Origin: Nitrospirota bacterium
Lineage (GTDB): Bacteria > Nitrospirota > Thermodesulfovibrionia > UBA6902
Assembly: GCA_024277515.1 (NCBI GenBank)
Contig: JAJRVB010000041.1
Location: forward strand, 1-5,197
Length of the DNA: 5,197 bases
Reading direction: 5' to 3'
Shown: positions 1 through 5,197 of the stretch, piece after piece
How positions within the stretch are numbered: the first letter of the stretch is position 1
How the letters are laid out: each line of letters starts with the position of its first letter
Made by a program: the position numbers and the translations under genes
Notes under the pieces: generated by a model
The model's database searches: none
What the model saw: only the letters and a program-made list of their open reading frames with translations
Told to the model about the DNA's origin: nothing

Positions 1-336
1 AATTCAAAAGACGGCTCACTTGTGCTTACGTACAGGCCGGGAAGATTCATTAATGTCAGTGGAAATGTGCTGGTTTCGGATTTTGACGGAGACGTGACCA
101 GGGCCGCGGGCCTTCAGATAGACTGGCTCCCCCTGCGGGTGGTCCGGCTGAACATGAACTATCAGCACAGCGAATCAGACCCTGGCCCTGTAAAGTCTGA
201 TTCTGTGACCGGCTATGCCATATGGTACATCACAAAGTTCGCGGATATACGTGTTACACCCGGATATTCACGCCGGGAAGAAGAGACTACGACCGAGATA
301 TACAGTTTGACCACAAATATAAATTGCAGATTCTGA
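1..336 (+). CDS. C-terminal part of an outer-membrane beta-barrel protein (5' end outside window)
   Basis: The reading frame is open from the first base of the window and stops at 334-336, giving 111 residues of a longer protein. The visible part alternates hydrophobic and polar residues in strand-like stretches separated by polar Asp/Glu/Ser/Arg-rich turns, for example around nt 118-180, 208-273 and 298-333. It ends in a classical beta-barrel C-terminal signature: terminal Phe at position -1, with Cys, Ile, Leu and Tyr at -3, -5, -9 and -11. This is what BamA-recognised outer-membrane barrels look like. No plug, TonB box or cofactor motif is visible in this fragment, so the substrate or role is unknown. 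A GTG at 22 is in frame but is simply an internal codon. The next gene begins 74 nt downstream. It could be a porin, a transporter barrel or a barrel of a polysaccharide or secretion locus; I do not recognise the family. Confidence 0.75.
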   Translation, partial: NSKDGSLVLTYRPGRFINVSGNVLVSDFDGDVTRAAGLQIDWLPLRVVRLNMNYQHSESDPGPVKSDSVTGYAIWYITKFADIRVTPGYSRREEETTTEIYSLTTNINCRF

Positions 337-352
337 AAATGAAATTTATAAT
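324..352 (+). promoter_or_regulatory. Candidate sigma70-type promoter upstream of the first CsgG-like lipoprotein gene
   Basis: A perfect TATAAT lies at 347-352. Exactly 17 nt upstream is TTGCAG at 324-329, which shares only the TTG with the -35 consensus. Transcription would start near 359, giving a leader of about 50 nt before the ATG at 411. The -35 overlaps the end of the barrel gene, so the downstream genes may be expressed independently of it. AT-rich intergenic DNA makes chance TATAAT matches common, so this is only a candidate. Confidence 0.35.
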
Positions 353-361
353 AAAGAATAG

Positions 362-375
362 CGTTTTTAAAAACG
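362..375. promoter_or_regulatory. Perfect 14-bp palindrome, possible operator
   Basis: CGTTTTTAAAAACG reads identically on both strands. It sits just after the predicted transcription start of the candidate promoter at 324-352 and before the ATG at 411. That is a position where a dimeric repressor could act. It has no spacer and no following T-run, so it does not look like an intrinsic terminator. No matching copy was found elsewhere in the window by eye. Confidence 0.3.
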
Positions 376-410
376 TGACCCCTAATTATTTCAGGAAAGC
401 TGGTGAATTC

Positions 411-1580
411 ATGACGTTACGACGAAACAGGCCGCGCTGCCCGCGTTACAGAATATTATTTATAACGGTGATTATTTCTCTGGCCGCATTCTTGACAGCC
501 TGCAGCACTTCCGTAATTAAACAGTATGTCCGGCCGGACCTTGAAAAAAACAGAATACGGACGATCGCTGTGCTGCCCCTGAATAACTTTACATCCGACA
601 AATTTGCCGACGAAAAGATAAGAAGTAAAATAAACATTGACCTCCTGACACGAAACATTCAAATTATTGAGCCGGGTGAGATTGTAACGACACTGAAGAG
701 ACTGAAAATCAGGTCTCTTGATTCACTGCAGAGTGAAGACATCGTGAACATAGGGAACATATTGCGTGCGGATGCCGTTATTACGGGCTCTGTGGAGGAG
801 TTCGGCATAAGCAGGGGAGTTTCCGTCTCTTATCCCGAGGTTGCTGTGCATCTGATGATGTTCGATTCGGATACCGGTCAAATTATCTGGTCAGCATGGC
901 ATACAAACGGGGGGGCGTCGTTCGGGACCAGGCACTTTGGGATGGAAGGGAGCACTCTGGACACGGTTTCCGCCCAGGTCATCAATGAAGTCTTTGATCC
1001 ATTATTTGACACGTTAAAGCCGCTTATGGCTGCGCCGGATGCATCTGAAATAAAAGGGGAAAAAAGGGCCGCCCTGTACGGACTTAGTGGAGGGCGGGCT
1101 GTCCGCATGCGGGAAACTCAGCCGGCCGGACACAAACTCGAAAGGGGCGCGGTCATTGTTCGTAAACGTCCTTCCAGTGATGAAAAAAGAGTGTCCGGTA
1201 TCGCGATCGAGGTGCGGATGGCAGCGCCGCCGGAACAGCCGGAACCGATCATCACTGAAAAGCCGTATGCTGATGCTGAAAAAGAAATGATAAAAATTGA
1301 AGCAGAAATCAGCGAAGAGACCTCCATCACGGACCTGCTTGTGAATCCGGTCAGGGCGGAGGCCCCTTTACTGGAAGCCCCCTTTACCCTGGACATGGAA
1401 AAGTCCACCGGAATTGCGCCTGACAAAGTAGAAACAGAAACCCGCAAAGAGCAGATAGAAGATACGCCGGGTGACGAAGTATTCAAGAAAACCGAGGTAA
1501 GTAACGACCTGCCTGATTTAAGTAAATATATTGCGCCTGTCAAGGGGACACGGGTCTCAAGAAGATATAATGATTTTTGA
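411..1580 (+). CDS. Exported lipoprotein with a CsgG/LpoB/FlgO-like domain and a long low-complexity C-terminal tail
   Basis: This start gives 389 residues. Residues 1-31 form a lipoprotein signal: an Arg-rich n-region, a hydrophobic core at about 15-29, and the lipobox L28-T29-A30-C31. Ser follows the Cys, so outer-membrane retention is expected by the usual Lol rule. Residues about 48-206 resemble the alpha-beta domain of CsgG, LpoB, FlgO and related lipoproteins. It opens with I-A-V-L-P-L-N-N (52-59), has a G-S-V-E-E-F-G strand in the middle, and reaches a D-T-G-x-I-I-W hairpin at W160, followed by a GGASF...RHFG segment ending at 174-177. Residues about 207-389 are a Pro/Glu/Lys/Arg-rich tail, probably disordered, with a basic C-terminus. 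I chose ATG 411 over the in-frame ATG 339 because only 411 places the hydrophobic core at a normal distance from the N-terminus; GGTGA at 402-406 can serve as ribosome binding site. Known relatives form secretion pores or activate penicillin-binding proteins; which applies here is unknown. Confidence 0.8.
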   Translation: MTLRRNRPRCPRYRILFITVIISLAAFLTACSTSVIKQYVRPDLEKNRIRTIAVLPLNNFTSDKFADEKIRSKINIDLLTRNIQIIEPGEIVTTLKRLKIRSLDSLQSEDIVNIGNILRADAVITGSVEEFGISRGVSVSYPEVAVHLMMFDSDTGQIIWSAWHTNGGASFGTRHFGMEGSTLDTVSAQVINEVFDPLFDTLKPLMAAPDASEIKGEKRAALYGLSGGRAVRMRETQPAGHKLERGAVIVRKRPSSDEKRVSGIAIEVRMAAPPEQPEPIITEKPYADAEKEMIKIEAEISEETSITDLLVNPVRAEAPLLEAPFTLDMEKSTGIAPDKVETETRKEQIEDTPGDEVFKKTEVSNDLPDLSKYIAPVKGTRVSRRYNDF

Positions 1581-1590
1581 TTAGGAGTCA

Positions 1591-1597
1591 AAGGAGA
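1591..1597 (+). promoter_or_regulatory. Strong ribosome binding site fixing the start at 1604
   Basis: AAGGAGA ends 6 nt before ATG 1604 and is the best Shine-Dalgarno match in the window. It decides against the in-frame TTG at 1577, which overlaps the previous stop codon and would put extra charged residues in front of the signal peptide. Confidence 0.7.
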
Positions 1598-1603
1598 AAT
1601 AAT

Positions 1604-2182
1604 ATGCGTCTATTAAACAAGATTGTCCCGGTATGTATGATGTTGGTCCTGTTCTCTGCGTTTGGATGCGCTAAAAATGTCCCTGTTTATCATGTGAGTG
1701 AGGATATTGACTTCAGTTTTTACAAGAAAGTGGCGGTAATGCCACTCGATAATTTGACAAATAACAAATATGCCGGAGACATTGTGAGACAGGTGGTTAT
1801 CAGCGAACTCCTGGCTTCAGGACTCGTTGATGTCGTGTACCCCGGGGAAGTTAAAAACAGCATAAAGGACCTCGGTATCAAATCGGTTACCGCATTGAGC
1901 ACTGAACAGATCAAGGCGCTGGGAAACAGCCTCAAGGCAGAGGCGCTTATTGTCGGGTCTGTTGAAGAATACGGCAATGTAAAGATGGGAAATGCATCTG
2001 CTCCCCAGGTCACACTCACATTAATGATGGCAGATGCGGACACCGGGTCTATTGTGTGGGCCATAACGCAGACAAGGGGCGGTGCGAGCTTTATGGCACG
2101 GCACTTTGGGGCAAGACATGAGACAATCAGTGAAACAGTGATGCTGCTTGTAAGAGAGATGGTCCAGACGCTTGCCCGGTAG
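1604..2182 (+). CDS. Small CsgG/LpoB/FlgO-like lipoprotein, paralogue of the preceding gene
   Basis: The product has 192 residues. A short basic n-region and a hydrophobic core (about 7-20) lead to a lipobox-like A19-F20-G21-C22. Phe at -2 is unusual but the context is convincing. Ala follows the Cys, so the outer membrane is the likely destination. The rest is a single alpha-beta domain: V-A-V-M-P-L-D-N at 43-50, P-G-E in the middle, G-S-V-E-E-Y-G, D-T-G-S-I-V-W ending at W152, and GGASFMARHFG ending at 169. These blocks match the preceding protein almost position for position (44 to 152 here, 53 to 160 there), so the two genes are clear paralogues. This copy lacks the C-terminal tail. It starts 23 nt after the previous stop behind a strong ribosome binding site, so the two are probably co-transcribed and their products may interact. 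The molecular role is unknown. Confidence 0.85.
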   Translation: MRLLNKIVPVCMMLVLFSAFGCAKNVPVYHVSEDIDFSFYKKVAVMPLDNLTNNKYAGDIVRQVVISELLASGLVDVVYPGEVKNSIKDLGIKSVTALSTEQIKALGNSLKAEALIVGSVEEYGNVKMGNASAPQVTLTLMMADADTGSIVWAITQTRGGASFMARHFGARHETISETVMLLVREMVQTLAR

Positions 2183-2309
2183 TATTTGTCTGCTTGTTGG
2201 CAGTCAGCACCCTGAAGCCGCTTCTGTTAATCATTATTGAGCCACATAAAAATAATCAAGATAGCCGGCGTGCAGATAAATATTAAGTCTTTGCAACATA
2301 AATAATATA
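2183..2309. other. 127-nt intergenic gap without a convincing signal
   Basis: This is the largest gap in the window. It is AT-rich in its second half. I see only a weak CTGC/GCAG stem near 2190-2203 with no T-run, so no terminator is called. A TATAAT at 2306-2311 overlaps the next start codon and has no correctly spaced -35. The gap is long enough to hold a promoter or a regulatory leader, but nothing specific can be supported. Confidence 0.4.
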
Positions 2310-4007
2310 ATGAATAAAACATTGACTGTCCTGGTAATATTGCTTGTCAGCGGAGTTTCGTTCTATATATATTCCGGCATGAAGGGAAAGGACAGGGTGG
2401 AGGAGCCGTCTCAGGAGGAAACAGTCCTGGTTGAGGAAAAAGGGCCTGCCCCTGCAGTCAAACAGATTATCGAGACGAAACCTGCCAGAGACAGGACGGA
2501 AGAACATGTTGAAAAATTACAAGTATTTCGTGAGGAAGCCCTCCAGGTGGCTGAAAAAGAACGTCAGGGTGTTGCTGCAAAGGAAGAAATAGTACATGTG
2601 CCGGACCAGGAAGGCATGGTCCCTGTAGAGGAGCCTGTAGAAAAGCCTGAAGAAGTTCATGAGGAAACAGCGCTGATTGAGGAGCAGGAGGAAGTGCCGG
2701 TGGAGACGCCCGTCCCTGCTGACACAGGTATTATTACTGAAAAGGCTGCCATGCCTGAAGAGCGGGCAGGGGTGTTACAGGAGACTCCCGGTCCGGTTGA
2801 AACAGGTATTGTGAGTGAGGAAGCCGCCCTGCCTGAAGAAAAATCAGAAACAGCTATTCCCGGGGGGGCCTCTGCAGGAGTTGCCAGTGCTGCCGCGGTT
2901 GGGAGTGCAGCAGCGATGGCGCCTGATATAACGCCTCTGCCTGATCTCCCTGATGCGGTGTTAGCTGAACCTGAAAAATCAGCGGATTCAGATATACCGG
3001 AGCAGGGGAAAGGGCGTCCTGTAGAGATGGTCAAAGCAGCCCCTCCGGCAACTGTATCATCAGAGTCAAAAAACAGGATAGCCGTATTACCGTTTGAGAA
3101 TCTGTCTGAATACAGCGGCGCCCTCGAACATATCTATCCTTCATTGATAAAATATCTCGGGAAGAGCGGTCTTGAAGTGGTGAACCAGGAGAGATTGAAC
3201 AATTTTCTGTGCAGGGAGAGGGTGAGGTCTGCCGGTTATATTTCCAAAGAACTTGCAGGGAAGATAAAAGAGGAGTTCCATGCGTCAAACATACTGGCAG
3301 GGTCCGTCATTTCCTTTAAGAATGAAGGGCTCCCCCGCTTTGGTATCATGGCGCGTCTTATTGATGCATCTGACGGCACTATTATATGGGCGGACTATTC
3401 AGCTGCCACGGGGGATGATTTTCTTACCGTGCTGGAGCTGGGCAGGCTGAAGAGTGTGTTCAGCCTGATTCCAAAGGTCATGGGCAGGCTGTTTACTTCC
3501 TTCAGTACCGGCGATATGCCCGGAGGGGAAAAAACATTACACCGGATTGCGGTAATGCCTTTCAGAAATAACAGTGATTTTAACAATGCCGGTACGATCG
3601 CCATGTACATGTTTATTGTGGAACTCCTTAAGAGCCCGGAATTTAAGCCGATAGAATATGGAGATATCAGAGAATCTATAGTGAATCTGCGTGTTAGAAA
3701 CAGGGGAGAGCTGAGTTACAGCGATATTAGCGCCCTTTCCCGGTCCCTGGATGCTGAGGGAATAATTGTGGGGGTGGTTGACGACTATTCCACGGGGGAA
3801 GCTGCTGCATCTCCGCCCAGGGTGGGGATCACCGTCAGGCTTGTTGACGGACGTACTAATCAGATTTTGTGGTATAATAGCGGCCAGTCCAGCGGTGAGG
3901 AAACTCTTATAGCCCTTGACTGGGGACGCATAAGGTCGGTCCACTCGGTTGCGTACCGTGTGGTCTCTAAACTGGTAAAAAAGATGGGGACAACCAAATG
4001 GCAATAA
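2310..4007 (+). CDS. Membrane-anchored protein with acidic Pro/Glu linker and two tandem CsgG-like domains
   Basis: The product has 565 residues. Residues about 4-22 form one hydrophobic segment with no Cys, so it is probably an uncleaved inner-membrane signal anchor, not a lipoprotein; cleavage by signal peptidase I cannot be excluded. Residues about 26-253 are low-complexity, rich in Glu, Pro, Val and Ala. They include a 26-residue tandem repeat (132-183) and an Ala/Gly-rich stretch (about 188-205). Domain A, about 255-398, opens with R-I-A-V-L-P-F-E-N-L and has G-T-I-I-W at 356-360. Domain B, about 411-562, opens with R-I-A-V-M-P-F-R-N and has I-L-W ending at W521. In both, a G-R-(L/I)-(K/R)-S-V helix follows the hairpin, replacing the RHFG of the two lipoproteins upstream. 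No Shine-Dalgarno is visible before ATG 2310, but the next Met (residue 24) would remove the anchor. The TonB-like linker suggests that the domains reach far from the inner membrane. Function unknown. Confidence 0.8.
   Translation: MNKTLTVLVILLVSGVSFYIYSGMKGKDRVEEPSQEETVLVEEKGPAPAVKQIIETKPARDRTEEHVEKLQVFREEALQVAEKERQGVAAKEEIVHVPDQEGMVPVEEPVEKPEEVHEETALIEEQEEVPVETPVPADTGIITEKAAMPEERAGVLQETPGPVETGIVSEEAALPEEKSETAIPGGASAGVASAAAVGSAAAMAPDITPLPDLPDAVLAEPEKSADSDIPEQGKGRPVEMVKAAPPATVSSESKNRIAVLPFENLSEYSGALEHIYPSLIKYLGKSGLEVVNQERLNNFLCRERVRSAGYISKELAGKIKEEFHASNILAGSVISFKNEGLPRFGIMARLIDASDGTIIWADYSAATGDDFLTVLELGRLKSVFSLIPKVMGRLFTSFSTGDMPGGEKTLHRIAVMPFRNNSDFNNAGTIAMYMFIVELLKSPEFKPIEYGDIRESIVNLRVRNRGELSYSDISALSRSLDAEGIIVGVVDDYSTGEAAASPPRVGITVRLVDGRTNQILWYNSGQSSGEETLIALDWGRIRSVHSVAYRVVSKLVKKMGTTKWQ
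2703..2858 (+). repeat. Two tandem 78-bp units encoding a 26-residue acidic repeat
   Basis: The units at 2703-2780 and 2781-2858 are in frame inside the linker of the membrane-anchored protein. Each encodes E-T-P-x-P-x-(D/E)-T-G-I-(I/V)-(T/S)-E-x-A-A-(M/L)-P-E-E. By eye, 13 of 26 residues are identical, nearly all in the first 20. The nucleotide copies have diverged at many positions, so the duplication is not recent. Confidence 0.65.
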
Positions 4008-4030
4008 GCATTAATCATTATTCAAGGTAC

Positions 4031-4034
4031 AGGA
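4031..4034 (+). promoter_or_regulatory. Ribosome binding site for the SurA/PpiC-like gene
   Basis: AGGA ends 6 nt before ATG 4041. This supports 4041 over the next in-frame ATG at 4068. The gap to the previous stop is 33 nt and holds no terminator, so this gene is probably in the same operon. Confidence 0.5.
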
Positions 4035-4040
4035 CATTCT

Positions 4041-5197
4041 ATGCGGAAAACAGTTGACCGTCCGGGTATGGCCGGAAGATATATCATAAAATACACTGCC
4101 TGCTGTTTACTCATGGCGGTTTTTTTTGCCTGCGCCTCTGCCCCTGTTTCCGTTCAGAAGCAGGATAATATACTCGCCATTGTGGACGGGGACCCCATTA
4201 CAAGAGAAGACCTCGAATATTCACTTGAAGTAGCCCACAGGAGAGAGGACATGTCTTCGGCAAAGACGCTCGACATCAACAGATACATTGAGAAATTGAT
4301 AAATGACAGACTGATCGTGCAGGAGGCCCTCCGTATGGGCATAGATAACTACCCTGAAGTACAGGAGAAAGTGCGTGCTTATGTGCTCAGGGAATCGGTC
4401 ATGAGACTCTATAAGGATGAGGTGCTCGACAAGGCCGTTGTAAGTGAAAAAGATCTGCTCGATTATTATATGGACGATAATAAGCGTTTTAAACTTGACA
4501 TTATAGAGGTCGGGACAGCGGAAAAAGCGGAGGAGATTCTGGAGAGTCTTAAAAGCGGAGAGAAATTTGAGGAATTCAGCCGGGAATATCCCCCGGGCTT
4601 CAGCAGGAATGAGGAAGGCGCATTTGTACTGACGAAAAAAACAATGCCTGCATCCATACATGATGCGGTCGCCGGCCTGAACCCGGGAGAAATGACCGGT
4701 GTTACGCCTGTGCAGGGCAAGTTCTATATTATGAAACTGCTCGGCAAAGACGCACCCCCGATTGAGGACTTTGAGGCTGTAAGGGCGAATATCGAAAATT
4801 TGCTCAAAAAGCGGAAAATTCAGGAAAGAAGCGATGAATATCTGGCGCAGCTGCAACGCGAGGCGGACATACGCATTGACCGGGAACTCCTGTCATCTAT
4901 TGATTTCAGTAAAGGGGCGGAGGAGATTGAGGCCCTGAATAAGGACATGAGGCCCCTTGTTAAGGTCAATGACGCGGTGCTTCCCGTCAAGGAATTTGTT
5001 TCCATGCTCCCTTCATCGGACCCGGAGGCAAAAGAAAAAGTACTCAAAAGATGGCTTGACCGCAAGCTTGTCGACATCGAGGCCCTGAGCAGGCAGTATG
5101 ATCAAGAGACCGGGCTGAAGGACAAGCTGAATGCATACAGGAATCAGCTGATAAAAAATACGTTTTTTAAAGATGTGATAGCCGCAAAGATAAAGAT
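4041..5197 (+). CDS. Exported SurA/PpiC-type foldase-like protein with degenerate parvulin domain (3' end outside window)
   Basis: The frame is open to the window end, giving 385 residues so far. Residues about 15-34 are an export signal; F-F-A-C31 could be a weak lipobox, or signal peptidase I could cut after C-A-S-A34. Residues about 44-145 form a SurA-N-like helical chaperone module, starting with I-V-D-G-D-P-I-T (47-54) and continuing through amphipathic helices rich in Glu, Lys, Arg and Leu. Residues about 149-237 align with a parvulin (PpiC) domain: an EEILESLKSGEKFEEF-type helix, L-N-P-G-E, and a final K-F-Y-I-M-K-L. The usual catalytic His of the first strand is Asp153, and the G-G-D-L-G loop reads E-G-A-F-V (192-196), so isomerase activity is doubtful. 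From V309-N310-D311 a second SurA-N-like module begins. Proteins of this type escort beta-barrels or secreted proteins through the periplasm. An EpsD-type exopolysaccharide-locus PPIase is an alternative. Confidence 0.8.
   Translation, partial: MRKTVDRPGMAGRYIIKYTACCLLMAVFFACASAPVSVQKQDNILAIVDGDPITREDLEYSLEVAHRREDMSSAKTLDINRYIEKLINDRLIVQEALRMGIDNYPEVQEKVRAYVLRESVMRLYKDEVLDKAVVSEKDLLDYYMDDNKRFKLDIIEVGTAEKAEEILESLKSGEKFEEFSREYPPGFSRNEEGAFVLTKKTMPASIHDAVAGLNPGEMTGVTPVQGKFYIMKLLGKDAPPIEDFEAVRANIENLLKKRKIQERSDEYLAQLQREADIRIDRELLSSIDFSKGAEEIEALNKDMRPLVKVNDAVLPVKEFVSMLPSSDPEAKEKVLKRWLDRKLVDIEALSRQYDQETGLKDKLNAYRNQLIKNTFFKDVIAAKIK

Noticed and set aside
339..410. Upstream in-frame ATG at 339 as start of the first lipoprotein
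   Set aside because: It would add 24 residues before the Arg-rich n-region, has no Shine-Dalgarno, and would lie upstream of the TATAAT at 347-352.
1118..1591. Open frame of about 157 codons on the minus strand
   Set aside because: It is antisense to the low-complexity tail of the first lipoprotein; its Ser/Ala/Gly-rich product looks like the shadow of that composition.
2190..2203. Possible terminator hairpin (CTGC/GCAG) after the second lipoprotein
   Set aside because: The stem is only 4 bp, cannot be extended without mismatches and has no T-run after it.
2306..2311. TATAAT as a promoter -10 for the anchored protein
   Set aside because: It overlaps the ATG at 2310 and the nearest TTG-type -35 is only 9 nt upstream.
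2657..3034. Minus-strand open frame rich in Ala, Ser, Thr and Gly
   Set aside because: It mirrors the Glu/Pro/Ala-rich linker of the anchored protein; biased composition removes stops on the other strand.
3537..4004. Minus-strand open frame of about 155 codons
   Set aside because: It is opposite the second CsgG-like domain, which has clear family motifs; nothing in the antisense product is recognisable.
4221..4856. Open frame of about 211 codons on the minus strand
   Set aside because: It lies wholly opposite the SurA/PpiC-like gene, whose product has a signal sequence and family motifs. The antisense translation shows no recognisable domain.
1..5197. Mobile elements, CRISPR arrays, tRNA or rRNA genes
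   Set aside because: No transposase or integrase motifs, no regularly spaced direct repeats and no recognisable RNA-gene consensus were seen on either strand.

Overview
The window shows four or five genes, all on the + strand, and reads as one envelope-biogenesis neighbourhood of a diderm (Gram-negative type) bacterium. The evidence for a diderm is a beta-barrel C-terminus ending in Phe, lipobox-bearing exported proteins and a SurA/PpiC-type periplasmic foldase. Base composition looks moderate, and codon use looks similar in all genes. Nothing points to mobile DNA: I see no transposase, integrase, tRNA, rRNA or CRISPR. Taxonomy cannot be fixed by eye; a Desulfobacterota or Nitrospirota-like source is a guess.

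Layout: (1) 1-336 is the 3' end of an outer-membrane beta-barrel gene. (2) 337-410 is a short AT-rich gap with a plausible sigma70-type promoter (324-352) and a 14-bp perfect palindrome (362-375). (3) 411-1580 encodes a lipoprotein with one CsgG/LpoB/FlgO-like alpha-beta domain and a long low-complexity C-terminal tail. (4) 1604-2182 encodes a compact paralogous lipoprotein with the same domain and no tail. (5) 2310-4007 encodes a membrane-anchored protein with an acidic Glu/Pro/Ala-rich linker of about 225 residues and two tandem copies of the same domain. (6) 4041 to the window end encodes an exported SurA/PpiC-like protein whose parvulin domain has lost the usual active-site residues. It begins a second SurA-N-like module before the window cuts it off.

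The main observation is that three consecutive genes carry four diverged copies of one domain, recognisable by I-A-V-(L/M)-P-(L/F)-x-N, then G-(S/V)-V, then (D)-x-x-(T/D)-x-x-I-(I/V/L)-W, then a Gly-Arg or Arg-His-Phe-Gly helix start. Two copies are predicted outer-membrane lipoproteins. The other two are fused in tandem behind an inner-membrane anchor and a TonB-like extended linker. The organisation suggests an envelope-spanning assembly of CsgG-fold subunits, placed next to a beta-barrel gene and a periplasmic chaperone. The family assignments come from motif reading, and the trans-envelope complex is inference.
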